From the NCBI GenBank assembly GCA_035546355.1, contig DATKEH010000261.1, forward strand, positions 1-21,214: 21,214 nt of DNA. Direction: 5' to 3'. Origin of the DNA: DATKEH01 sp035546355 (GTDB taxonomy: Bacteria; Acidobacteriota; Thermoanaerobaculia; Multivoradales; JAIOJS01). The notes beneath the pieces were generated by a model that worked only from the letters and a program-made list of their open reading frames with translations, was not told where the DNA came from and made no database searches. This document shows, in pieces, positions 14,340 to 20,859 of this stretch (the stretch's first letter is position 1; each line of letters opens with the position of its first letter). A program made the position numbers and the translations under genes.

Positions 14340-15928
14340 CCCGCGCTCCTCGTCCCACGCTGGCGGCCTGCGCACTGCTGCTCCTCGGCGCCACGGCGGC
14401 GGCCGCCGGCGAGACCGCCGCGGCCCCGGCCGCGGCCCCCTCCGCCGCCGCCCGGGCGGCCGCCGAGCACGCGCGCACCCGCTACGGTGACGCGGTGGTG
14501 GCCACGCTCGCCGAGCTGGTGCGCTTCCGCACCGTCTCGGCCGCCACCGACGACGTCGCGGCGCACCCCGAGTTCCGGGCGATGACCGACTACCTGCGCG
14601 ACAAGGCGGAATCGCTCGGCCTCGGCTTCGCCGACCACGGCGCGGTGGTGGTGGTCAGCCTGCCGGCGAGCGCGCCGGCGGGGGAACCCGCGGGCGCGCC
14701 GGCGCGGCTCGGCCTGATCACCCACGGCGACGTCCAGCCCGCCGACCCGAGCAAGTGGGCGCAGGACCCCTTCTCGCTCGACGCCACCAGCGAGCCCGGG
14801 CGGCTGCTGGGCCGCGGCACCGAAGACGACAAGGGCCCCATCGCCGTCGCTTTGCACGCCATGAAGGCGCTCGCCGACCAGCGCCTGCCGCTGGCCCGCG
14901 GGGTCGAGCTGATCGTCTCCTACACCGAGGAGTCGGACTGGGCGCCGTTCCAGGCCTACCTGCGGGACCACCCGGCGCCCGACCTCAACGTCGCCCTGGA
15001 CGCCGCCTACCCGGTGGTGGTGGCGGAGAAGGGGTGGGGCGCGATCCACCTGGCGCTGCCGCCGGACCCGCCGTCCGCGCCGCCGGCGGCGCCCGCGGCG
15101 CCGCACCTGACCGCGTTTGCCGGCGGCGCCTTCCTGAGCCAGATCCCCGAGGATGCGATGGCGGTGGTGGCCCGCCCCACCGCCGAGCTCCGCCAGCGCC
15201 TGGAGCGGGCCGCCGCCCGCCATCCCGACGTCGCCTTCACCTTCGAGGAGGCGGCGGGGGCGCTGACCGTGCGCGCCCACGGCCGCGCCGCCCACTCCTC
15301 CACCCCCGAGGAGGGGCGCAACGCCATCACCCACCTGGCGGCGGTGCTGGCCAGCGAGGAGTGGCCCGCCACCCGGGAGGCGCAGATGGTGCGGCTGATC
15401 GACGAGCTGGTGGGCACCGGCGACCTCGCCGAGCGCTTCGGCGCCGTCGCCTACGAGCACCCGTTCATGGGGCCGCTCACCCTGTCGCTGACCACCCTCG
15501 GCGAGGCCGACGGCGCGCTGGTGGCGGGGATCAACCTGCGGCGCCCGGCGGGCCGCAGCGCAGCCGAGGTCGAGGCCGCCGCGCGCGCGGCCGTGGAGCA
15601 GTGGAAGGCCGACCGCGGCGTCCCCGGGCTCACCTTCGAGGCGGCCATCTACGATCCCCACTACGTCGAGGACGCGCCCCACGTCGCGACTCTGCTCGCC
15701 GTCTTCCGCCACTACACCGGCGACGCCGACGCCGAGCCGCTGGCGATCGGCGGCGCCACCCACGCCAGCCTGGTGCCGGCAGGCGTCAACTTCGGCCCGG
15801 CGATGCCCGGTGAGCCCTACACCGGCCATTCCGAGCACGAGTTCGTGCGCCGCGACCAGCTGCTGCGCGACCTCGAGATGCTCACCGCCGCGCTGGTGGA
15901 GCTGGCGGTCGCCCCCGCCGCCCACTAG
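14288..15928 (+). CDS. Exported M20-family metallodipeptidase (PepV-like)
   Basis: The start is uncertain. The nearest in-frame conventional start before the clear signal peptide (A-A-C-A-L-L-L-L-G-A-T-A-A-A-A) is GTG 14288, which overlaps the protease gene by 52 bases and gives 546 residues. A CTG at 14330 would be an unconventional alternative. M20 motifs with numbering from the GTG: T-H-G-D-V-Q at 145-150 with metal ligand His146, G-R-G-T-E-D-D-K-G at 175-183 with the bridging Asp, Y-T-E-E-S-D at 212-217 with the general-base Glu, L-D-A-A-Y-P near 237, and a final T-G-H-S-E-H-E-F segment. It hydrolyses dipeptides or short peptides with two zinc ions. Placed directly after the secreted protease, it could finish peptide breakdown in the periplasm; that pairing is inference from position. 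Confidence 0.87.
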   Translation: MLLGQLQGPPRQPYLQVARAPRPTLAACALLLLGATAAAAGETAAAPAAAPSAAARAAAEHARTRYGDAVVATLAELVRFRTVSAATDDVAAHPEFRAMTDYLRDKAESLGLGFADHGAVVVVSLPASAPAGEPAGAPARLGLITHGDVQPADPSKWAQDPFSLDATSEPGRLLGRGTEDDKGPIAVALHAMKALADQRLPLARGVELIVSYTEESDWAPFQAYLRDHPAPDLNVALDAAYPVVVAEKGWGAIHLALPPDPPSAPPAAPAAPHLTAFAGGAFLSQIPEDAMAVVARPTAELRQRLERAAARHPDVAFTFEEAAGALTVRAHGRAAHSSTPEEGRNAITHLAAVLASEEWPATREAQMVRLIDELVGTGDLAERFGAVAYEHPFMGPLTLSLTTLGEADGALVAGINLRRPAGRSAAEVEAAARAAVEQWKADRGVPGLTFEAAIYDPHYVEDAPHVATLLAVFRHYTGDADAEPLAIGGATHASLVPAGVNFGPAMPGEPYTGHSEHEFVRRDQLLRDLEMLTAALVELAVAPAAH

Positions 15929-15997
15929 CTCGGCCATGGGACGGCCCGCCAGCGTCGTCCGCCCGAGCTCGTCGCCGCCGGTCGCCGGAGCGCGGGG

Positions 15998-17383
15998 ATG
16001 AGGCGCCGCCTGCCGGCCCTGCTGCTGGGGGCGGCCGCGCTCGCGGCGCTGGCGGTGGCGCTGCTCGCCATGCGGCCCGAGCGGCCGCGCGCCGTGGTGC
16101 TGTGCATCGGCGACGGCCTCGGCGCCTCGCAGATCACCTTCGCGCGCCTCCTGGCGCGCGGCGCCGGCGGGCGCTTCGCCTTCGAATCGCTGCCGGTGGT
16201 CGGCCTGGTCAGCACCTGGTCGGCCTCCAACGCCGTCACCGACAGCGGCGCCGCCGCCACCACGCTGGCGACCGGCGTCAAGACCTCGAACCGGGCGATC
16301 GGCGTCGACGCGGCCGGCAGGTCCCTCGACAGCCTCGCCGACCTGGCCCGCGACCAGGGCTGGCGGGTCGGCTACGTCACCAACACCACCCTCACCCACG
16401 CCACCCCGGCCGCCTTCTACGGCGAGGCGCTGCACCGCTACGACGACACCGAGAGCCTGGCTCTGCAGCTGCTCGCCAGCGCGCCCGAGGTCGCCCTGGG
16501 CGGCGGCGCCGAGGACTTCCTGCCGCCTACCCAGCAGGGGGCGCGCCGCGACGGGCGGGACCTGCTGGCGGAGGCGGCCGCGGCCGGCTACGCGGTATGG
16601 ACGCAGCCGCCCGAGCGGCTGCCGCAGCCGCTGCCCCGCCGCCTGCTCGGAATCTTCGCGCCGGACCACCTCGCCTTCGAGCTCGACCGGCGCCACGGCG
16701 ACGCCGGCGCCGGCCAGCCCACACTCGAGTGGATGACCCGGCTCGCCCTCTCCATCCTCGGTGACGACGGCGAGCCCTTCTTCCTGCTGGTCGAGGGGGG
16801 GCGCATCGACCACGCCGCCCACTCCTTCGACGCCGCCGCCATGGTGCCGGAGGTGGAGGCCTTCGACGCCGCCGTCGGCGCGGTGCTCGAGTTCCAGCGC
16901 CGCCGTCCCGACACGCTGGTGCTGGTCACCGCCGACCACGCCACCGGCGGGCTGACCATCAACGACTACGTCGACTGGCGCTCCTTCGCGCGCCAGCGGG
17001 CCTCGATCGAGGCCGTCACCGACGCCGTCCGCCACCCCTCCCGGCCGCTCGACCTCGCCGGCATGGCGGCCTCGAGCGGCCTCCAGGACGCCCGTCCCGA
17101 GCACCTGGACGAGATCCGCGCCACCGCCGACGACCACGACGCCAAGCGCGTCCTGGGCAGGCTGCTCGCCGCTGAGCGCGGCGTCACCTGGACCCCGCGG
17201 GTGAACCCCGAGGACACCAAGGGGCACACCGGCGAGGACGTCCCCCTCTACGCCGGCGGCCCGGGCGCCGAGCGCTTCGGCGGCGCCCTGGACAACGGCG
17301 ACCTCCCGCTGCGGCTGCGCGAGCTGCTGGGGTGGAGGGCGGCCGCGGCAGCGGAGCCTGTCGTACAATGGCGGCAGGACTGA
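15998..17383 (+). CDS. Alkaline phosphatase (PhoA family)
   Basis: 461 residues from ATG 15998, with GGAG about 8 bases upstream. An N-terminal hydrophobic segment (about 6-24) after M-R-R-R is a signal peptide or anchor. Active-site motifs: I-G-D-G at 37-40 with metal ligand Asp39; nucleophile Ser83 in T-D-S-G-A-A-A-T-T; T-H-A-T-P at 133-137; E-G-G-R-I-D-H-A-A-H at 266-275 with Glu266, Asp271 and His275; T-A-D-H-A-T-G-G at 311-318 with Asp313 and His314; and a final H-T-G-E-D-V-P. It hydrolyses phosphate monoesters outside the cytoplasm via a phosphoserine intermediate and bound Zn/Mg. It follows the M20 gene by a 69-base gap. No pho-box is evident upstream. Assignment is strong at family level; a phosphodiesterase-type specificity cannot be excluded. 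Confidence 0.94.
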   Translation: MRRRLPALLLGAAALAALAVALLAMRPERPRAVVLCIGDGLGASQITFARLLARGAGGRFAFESLPVVGLVSTWSASNAVTDSGAAATTLATGVKTSNRAIGVDAAGRSLDSLADLARDQGWRVGYVTNTTLTHATPAAFYGEALHRYDDTESLALQLLASAPEVALGGGAEDFLPPTQQGARRDGRDLLAEAAAAGYAVWTQPPERLPQPLPRRLLGIFAPDHLAFELDRRHGDAGAGQPTLEWMTRLALSILGDDGEPFFLLVEGGRIDHAAHSFDAAAMVPEVEAFDAAVGAVLEFQRRRPDTLVLVTADHATGGLTINDYVDWRSFARQRASIEAVTDAVRHPSRPLDLAGMAASSGLQDARPEHLDEIRATADDHDAKRVLGRLLAAERGVTWTPRVNPEDTKGHTGEDVPLYAGGPGAERFGGALDNGDLPLRLRELLGWRAAAAAEPVVQWRQD

Positions 17384-17400
17384 CCTCGAGGGGGCTTTCG

Positions 17401-17934
17401 ATGGCGCAGGTAGAGAACGTCACGCCAGGGGTGTTGGCCGGCTGGATGGAGGCCGGCGAGGTGCTACTGATCGACGTGCGGGACCCGGAGCGCTACGCCA
17501 CCCGCCGCATCCGCGACGCGCGGTCGATGCCGCTCCCCACCCTCGACCTCTCGCAGCTGCCGCCGCTCGACGGCAGACGCCTGGTCTTCCAGTGCGAGGT
17601 GGGCATCAACTCCCACACCGCGGCGCTGCGCGCCGTCGCCGCCGGCATCCCGGCGGTGCACAACCTCGAGGGCGGCATCCGCGCCTGGCGCAAGGCGGGC
17701 CTGCCGGTCGTCGAGGACACCCGACGGCCGCTGCCGCTGCAGCGCCAGGTGCAGATGATCGCCGGCACGCTGGTGGCCGCCGGCACTACCCTCGGCTACC
17801 TCCTGACGCCCTGGTTCCTGCTGCTGCCGGCGTTCGTCGGCCTCGGCCTGCTCTACGCCGGCGCCACCGGCAACTGCGGCATGGCCGCCCTGCTGGTGCG
17901 GCTGCCCTACAACCGCCGCGCCCTGCGTACCTGA
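17401..17934 (+). CDS. Rhodanese-DUF2892 membrane protein (YgaP-like)
   Basis: 177 residues from ATG 17401, with a GAGGGGG Shine-Dalgarno about 8 bases upstream. The rhodanese domain covers about 5-105: L-I-D-V-R-D at 23-28, the active-site Cys65 in F-Q-C-E-V-G-I-N-S, and G-G-I-R-A-W at 91-96. The C-terminal part (about 110-177) has two hydrophobic helices (about 117-134 and 138-153) and the T-G-N-C-G-M-A...L-P-Y-N motif of the DUF2892 membrane domain, giving the YgaP layout. Rhodanese domains carry persulfide sulfur on the Cys and pass it to thiols or cyanide at the inner membrane. The next gene starts on the base after its stop, so the two are surely co-translated, linking this sulfurtransferase with the flavoprotein. 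Confidence 0.92.
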   Translation: MAQVENVTPGVLAGWMEAGEVLLIDVRDPERYATRRIRDARSMPLPTLDLSQLPPLDGRRLVFQCEVGINSHTAALRAVAAGIPAVHNLEGGIRAWRKAGLPVVEDTRRPLPLQRQVQMIAGTLVAAGTTLGYLLTPWFLLLPAFVGLGLLYAGATGNCGMAALLVRLPYNRRALRT

Positions 17935-19068
17935 GTGCCGCCGGCCGCCTCCCCCCCTGACCGGCTGCTGCTGGTCGGCGCGGGCCACGCGCACCTCGAG
18001 ATCCTGCGGCGCCTGGGCGAAGAGCCGCGGTTCACCGCCACCGTCGTCACCCTCGACGAGCGCCACTACTACTCCGGGATGGTGCCCGGCTACCTGGCCG
18101 GCACCTACAGCGCCGAGGAGATCTCCTTCGACGTGCCGGCGCTCGCCGACCGCGCCGGCGTCACCTTCCTGCTCGGCCGCGCCGTCCGCATCGACGCCGA
18201 CGCCCGTCACGTCGACCTCGAGGACGGCACGCGCCTCCCCTTCGACCTCGCCTCCTGCGACACCGGGTCGCTCACCGCCGGCGCCTCCAGCCCCGGCGTC
18301 GAGGAGCACGCGGTGCAGGTCAAGCCCTTCCACCGCGCCGGCGACCTGCGCCGCCGCCTGCTCGAGCTCGCCTCCCGCCGCGACGCCGGCACCCGCCAGG
18401 TGGTGATGGTCGGTGGCGGCGCGGCGGGCGTCGAGGTGGCCTTCGCCGTCGCCTCGCTGCTCGACGCCGCCGGCGGCGACCGCTCGGTGACCGTCCTCGA
18501 GCGTGGGCCCCACATCCTCAGCGGCTACTCCGAGCGCTTCCGCCGCCGGGCGCGCCGCGCCCTCGCCGAGCGCCGCATCGCCCTGCGCACGCGCTCCACG
18601 GTCGCCGAAGTCACCGCCGCCTCGGTGCGGCTCGCCGACGAGGACAGCCTCCCCTCCGACCTCACCATCTGGCTCACCGGCCCGACCGCCTCCCCCCTCT
18701 ACGCCGATTCGGGCCTGCCCACCGACTCCCGCGGCTTCATGCTGGTCGATCCCGCCCTGCGCTGCCTCGCCGCGCCGCACCTCCTGGGCGCCGGCGACTG
18801 CGTGACCCTCGCCGACCATCCCGAGACGCCCAAGGCCGGCGTCTACGCCGTGCGCCAGGCGCCTGTCCTGTGGCAGAGCCTGCTCGCCGCCCGCGACGGC
18901 TCGCCGCCCCCCGCCTACACCCCGCAGGCGAGCTTCCTCTCCCTGCTCAACACCGCCGACGGCCGCGCCCTGCTGCGCTACAAGGCCCTCGTCGCCCACG
19001 CCCGCTGGGCCTTCCGCCTCAAGGACCGCATCGACCGCGGCTTCATGCGCAAGTACCAGGAGGCCTGA
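17935..19068 (+). CDS. NAD(P)H-type flavoprotein like the N-terminal half of SelD fusions
   Basis: 377 residues from GTG 17935, immediately after the rhodanese stop with no intervening base. A pyridine-nucleotide-disulfide oxidoreductase fold: G-A-G-H-A-H at 15-20 in the FAD-binding loop, the second dinucleotide motif V-G-G-G-A-A-G-V-E at 159-167, and G-A-G-D-C at 285-289 before the FAD ribityl contact. Typical redox-active C-x-x-C is absent. The G-A-G-H-A-H-L start, H-Y-Y-S-G-M-V-P-G-Y-L-A-G segment and C-terminal basic tail are features I associate with the TIGR03169-type family, found either alone or fused to selenophosphate synthetase SelD. Here the gene stops without a SelD domain. Function is probably quinone- or sulfur/selenium-linked redox chemistry with the neighbouring rhodanese. 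NDH-2 or sulfide:quinone reductase-like activity is an alternative. Confidence 0.85.
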   Translation: MPPAASPPDRLLLVGAGHAHLEILRRLGEEPRFTATVVTLDERHYYSGMVPGYLAGTYSAEEISFDVPALADRAGVTFLLGRAVRIDADARHVDLEDGTRLPFDLASCDTGSLTAGASSPGVEEHAVQVKPFHRAGDLRRRLLELASRRDAGTRQVVMVGGGAAGVEVAFAVASLLDAAGGDRSVTVLERGPHILSGYSERFRRRARRALAERRIALRTRSTVAEVTAASVRLADEDSLPSDLTIWLTGPTASPLYADSGLPTDSRGFMLVDPALRCLAAPHLLGAGDCVTLADHPETPKAGVYAVRQAPVLWQSLLAARDGSPPPAYTPQASFLSLLNTADGRALLRYKALVAHARWAFRLKDRIDRGFMRKYQEA

Positions 19069-19473
19069 GCGCCGACTTCCGCCTGGCGCGGGAAAAACAG
19101 CCACCGCGGCCGTCTATATACTCGGCAGCACAGCCCTCGCCTCACCAGCCAGGGAGCCGACTCCACGGTCCGGACGGGCGCGGGGGCACAGCCTCCTTCG
19201 CGGTCCCGCGGAGGTGGCGAGCGAAACCGATGATTCGCCGCGGCGTTCCACCCCGGGCACCGAAGGGCACGGAGTGCGCCCGCATTATCTCCGTCGCCCC
19301 TTCCGAGCCTGGCAGGAGAGCCCTTCCTCCCACACGACACCCGCTCGCCGCCTTGCCATCCAACTACCTCCCACTAAACCCATTCTTTCTGGCCACTTAC
19401 CGCCTACTACCTCCTCGCCAACCCGCCACCATGCCGCCGCCTTGCCCTCGCAAAGCGCGTCGTCCAATTACTG
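19069..19473. other. Gene-free region between flavoprotein gene and cassette array
   Basis: About 400 bases with no credible gene on either strand; in particular no tyrosine-recombinase (intI) frame. The left part holds a TATACT-like -10 and a potentially structured stretch (listed separately). The right part (about 19330-19470) is strikingly C/T-rich and less G+C-rich than the chromosome to the left. An attI site could lie at the right end, but apart from GTTAGGC at 19474-19480 I cannot identify its parts. Confidence 0.6.
19117..19313 (+). ncRNA. Candidate structured RNA with upstream TATACT -10 element
   Basis: TATACT (19117-19122) stands out in this G+C-rich DNA, though no good -35 precedes it. 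Downstream, complementary segments nest: GCCAGG (19148-19153) with CCTGGC (19308-19313); CGGGCGC (19175-19181) with GCGCCCG (19276-19282); inside these, CCTC/GAGG closing a hairpin at 19192-19214 and GGCGA/TCGCC at 19216-19239. This suggests a roughly 190-base folded transcript. It matches no RNA I can name (no RNase P, tmRNA or SRP core motifs). Alternatives are a cassette promoter leader or chance pairing at high G+C. Confidence 0.3.
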
Positions 19474-19474
19474 G

Positions 19475-20154
19475 TTAGGCGACCAGGAGAACCCTGTGCC
19501 CGTGCTGACGATCTCCAAGATAGAAGCGGCTCGACGCCAACTCGAGACTGCGATCATCCTGTACTTTAGCGAGCGCGACCCAGTCTCCATTCACACGCTT
19601 GCCGGCGCTGGCTACGAGCTCGTAGCCAACCTAGCCCGAAAGGCCGGCCATGACACCCTCATCGAGACCGGCTTCCTGGGCAAGCTCCCGCCAGAGATCG
19701 CGAAGCTCGCCCGAAAAGCGATCCGCACCCCACAGAACTTCTTCAAGCACGCAGACCGCGACGATCCTGAGGCACTCCCATTCGACCCGCAACTCTCCGA
19801 GCTGATCGTCATGGACGCGATCGCCAAGTACTCTCAGCTGGCGGGTGAAGTCCCCCTCTTCTTCGACGCGTTCTCCAAGTGGTTCTCGCTTCAACATCCC
19901 GAATTCTTCGCCAAGACGTCGCACCACGCGCTCATTCAGCAGGTTCGCCAACTCTTCGGAGGCCTAGATCGGCAGACGTTTCTCAGCGAGTACCTCACGG
20001 CCACAGCCACGTCGCAACATCCGTGACTGGTCGCCTAACCCCTCGTTGCAGCGGACCCCACCCGAGCACTCGTAGCAGCCGAATCCGTGTTTTGGCTCAC
20101 CAGCTCACTGCGAGCGACCACTTCCGCCGGTGGCGCCGCTGAACTCATAATCCG
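19475..20154 (+). mobile_element. Integron gene cassette 1 (complete, 680 bp)
   Basis: Bounded by the G^TTAGGC junction at 19474/19475 and the G^TTAGCC junction at 20154/20155. The first bases plus junction G (GTTAGGCGACCAG, 19474-19486) are the exact reverse complement of the start of its attC (CTGGTCGCCTAAC, 20027-20039), 13 of 13 bases. This is expected when R'' and R' of one circular cassette pair, and it makes the junction assignment secure. One ORF plus attC, the standard cassette layout. Confidence 0.9.
19496..20026 (+). CDS. Cassette-encoded hypothetical protein, helical, unknown function
   Basis: 176 residues from GTG 19496, chosen because AGGAGA lies 6 bases upstream and the cassette begins only 21 bases before. 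No signal peptide or membrane segment; largely helix-forming composition. Notable stretches: A-R-R-Q-L-E-T-A-I at 12-20, R-D-P-V-S-I-H-T-L at 27-35, F-F-K-H-A-D-R at 82-88, and an aromatic F-F-D-A-F-S-K-W-F at 122-130. I have the impression of similar unnamed proteins with an R-Q-L-D-T-A-I...D-P-I-S-I-H-T-L pattern in other bacteria and cassettes, but no known function. The R27-x5-H33 spacing superficially fits the HEPN R-x4-6-H motif, though in HEPN proteins it usually sits near the C-terminus. Codon use and G+C are clearly lower than in the chromosome to the left. The stop is just before the attC site. Expression may depend on a promoter upstream of the array. Confidence 0.88.
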   Translation: MPVLTISKIEAARRQLETAIILYFSERDPVSIHTLAGAGYELVANLARKAGHDTLIETGFLGKLPPEIAKLARKAIRTPQNFFKHADRDDPEALPFDPQLSELIVMDAIAKYSQLAGEVPLFFDAFSKWFSLQHPEFFAKTSHHALIQQVRQLFGGLDRQTFLSEYLTATATSQHP

Positions 20155-20160
20155 TTAGCC
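20033..20160 (+). other. attC recombination site of cassette 1
   Basis: 128 bases from R'' GCCTAAC (20033-20039) to R' GTTAGCC (20154-20160). L'' side CGTTGCAGCGG and L' side CCGCTGAAC are complementary except for one extra G on the L'' side, which would be an extrahelical base as in known attC hairpins. The inner part is the variable terminal structure. Consistent with folding of the single strand that integron integrases recognise. Recombination would occur between G20154 and T20155. Confidence 0.9.
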
Positions 20161-20853
20161 GACGCTCGCAACGACCATGGCTCCATTCCCTGCTCTCTTC
20201 CTTGTGACAGCTCTCCTAGCTTCGTCTGTGACGAGCGATGACGCGCCTGATCCGACCGCCGCGACACTGGTTCTGCTTTCCTCGGGCTCCCCGGTAGCTC
20301 TCGACAGCGAACGAGCGGCTCAGCTTGCGGCTGAGCTGACGGACTACCTAGATTCGTGTCTCACTTCCAGTGCGGTGGTTGGCGAGCAGCCGTCACAAGA
20401 CGAGCTCGAGCGCCTCTGGTCCGAACAGAACTCCCAGCTCCACGCTCTTCTCCAGGCCACTGGGCGCCCTGAGAGCGCTCACACCCACTTGCGCGGTAGC
20501 ATATTTACTGCGCTCTTCGGTCTCGAATCCGAGTCGGGGCCTTCTCCGGTGCTGACACGAGACGAGCGTCTACACCTCACCAGCTACATCAAGTGCCCCG
20601 GTCTCGATGGTCTGCTGCTCTCGTGTCACGTGCACAGCGTCGTCCCGGGCATGTCTTCCTCGGCCGACTGCGACCGTTGGAAGGCCATCGAGCGTGAGCA
20701 GCGAGAGGCGGGAACCAACCGAGGGGGCGTCGGCTAACCCCTCGTTGCAGCGGACGCCACCCGAGTACTCGTAGCCACCAACCTCGTGTCTTGGCTCACC
20801 AGCTCACTGCGACCGATCGCTGCCGCCGGTGGCGCCGCTGAACTCAAATTCCG
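20155..20853 (+). mobile_element. Integron gene cassette 2 (complete, 699 bp)
   Basis: Bounded by G^TTAGCC (20154/20155) and G^TTAGGC (20853/20854). Its beginning GTTAGCCGACGC (20154-20165) is the exact reverse complement of GCGTCGGCTAAC (20727-20738) at its own attC, 12 of 12 bases. Note that its core sequence (TTAGCC) differs from cassette 1 (TTAGGC) and each R'' matches its own cassette, not the neighbour, as cassette theory requires. Confidence 0.9.
20177..20737 (+). CDS. Cassette-encoded exported protein with four cysteines, unknown function
   Basis: 186 residues from ATG 20177, 22 bases after the cassette boundary; no strong Shine-Dalgarno. A signal peptide is likely (hydrophobic F-P-A-L-F-L-V-T-A-L-L-A at 4-15, small residues to S20). 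The mature part has four Cys (61, 140, 150, 165), which could form two disulfides in the periplasm, and is acidic and Ser-rich. No catalytic motif or named family is recognised. The TAA stop (20735-20737) lies inside the R'' box of the attC site (GGCTAAC), so the attC supplies the stop codon. Codon use is less G+C-biased than chromosomal neighbours. The open frame, export signal and cassette position make it a real gene; function cannot be inferred. Confidence 0.82.
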   Translation: MAPFPALFLVTALLASSVTSDDAPDPTAATLVLLSSGSPVALDSERAAQLAAELTDYLDSCLTSSAVVGEQPSQDELERLWSEQNSQLHALLQATGRPESAHTHLRGSIFTALFGLESESGPSPVLTRDERLHLTSYIKCPGLDGLLLSCHVHSVVPGMSSSADCDRWKAIEREQREAGTNRGGVG

Positions 20854-20859
20854 TTAGGC
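20732..20859 (+). other. attC recombination site of cassette 2
   Basis: 128 bases from R'' GGCTAAC (20732-20738) to R' GTTAGGC (20853-20859). An ungapped hand comparison with the attC of cassette 1 gives about 17 differences in 128 positions, with L''/L' (GTTGCAGCGG and GCCGCTGAACTC) fully kept and the extra G on the L'' side again present. Recombination point between G20853 and T20854. Confidence 0.9.

Noticed and set aside
14108..17368. A 1086-codon open frame on the minus strand, and similar long antisense frames at 5955-8420 and 4984-6918
   Set aside because: They lie opposite genes with clear motifs (alkaline phosphatase, M20, KS, UnbV). Their composition is Gly/Arg/His/Gln-rich low-complexity, as expected for shadows in high-G+C DNA.
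17935..19068. Fusion of the flavoprotein with selenophosphate synthetase
   Set aside because: The frame stops at 19068 and the next 400 bases contain no SelD motifs.
18978..19340. Minus-strand frame that could have been an integron integrase at the expected place
   Set aside because: It has none of the tyrosine-recombinase R-H-R-Y motifs, is only 120 codons, and overlaps the end of the flavoprotein gene.
19370..19480. A third attC site left of cassette 1
   Set aside because: GTTAGGC is present, but there is no matching R'' (xxCTAAC), no GTTGCAGCGG arm and no GCTGAACTC arm as in the two real sites; at best it is attI or a secondary target.
19214..19495. N-terminal extension of the cassette 1 ORF upstream of the cassette junction
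   Set aside because: The frame happens to be open but crosses the recombination junction at 19474; GTG 19496 has a strong ribosome binding site just inside the cassette.
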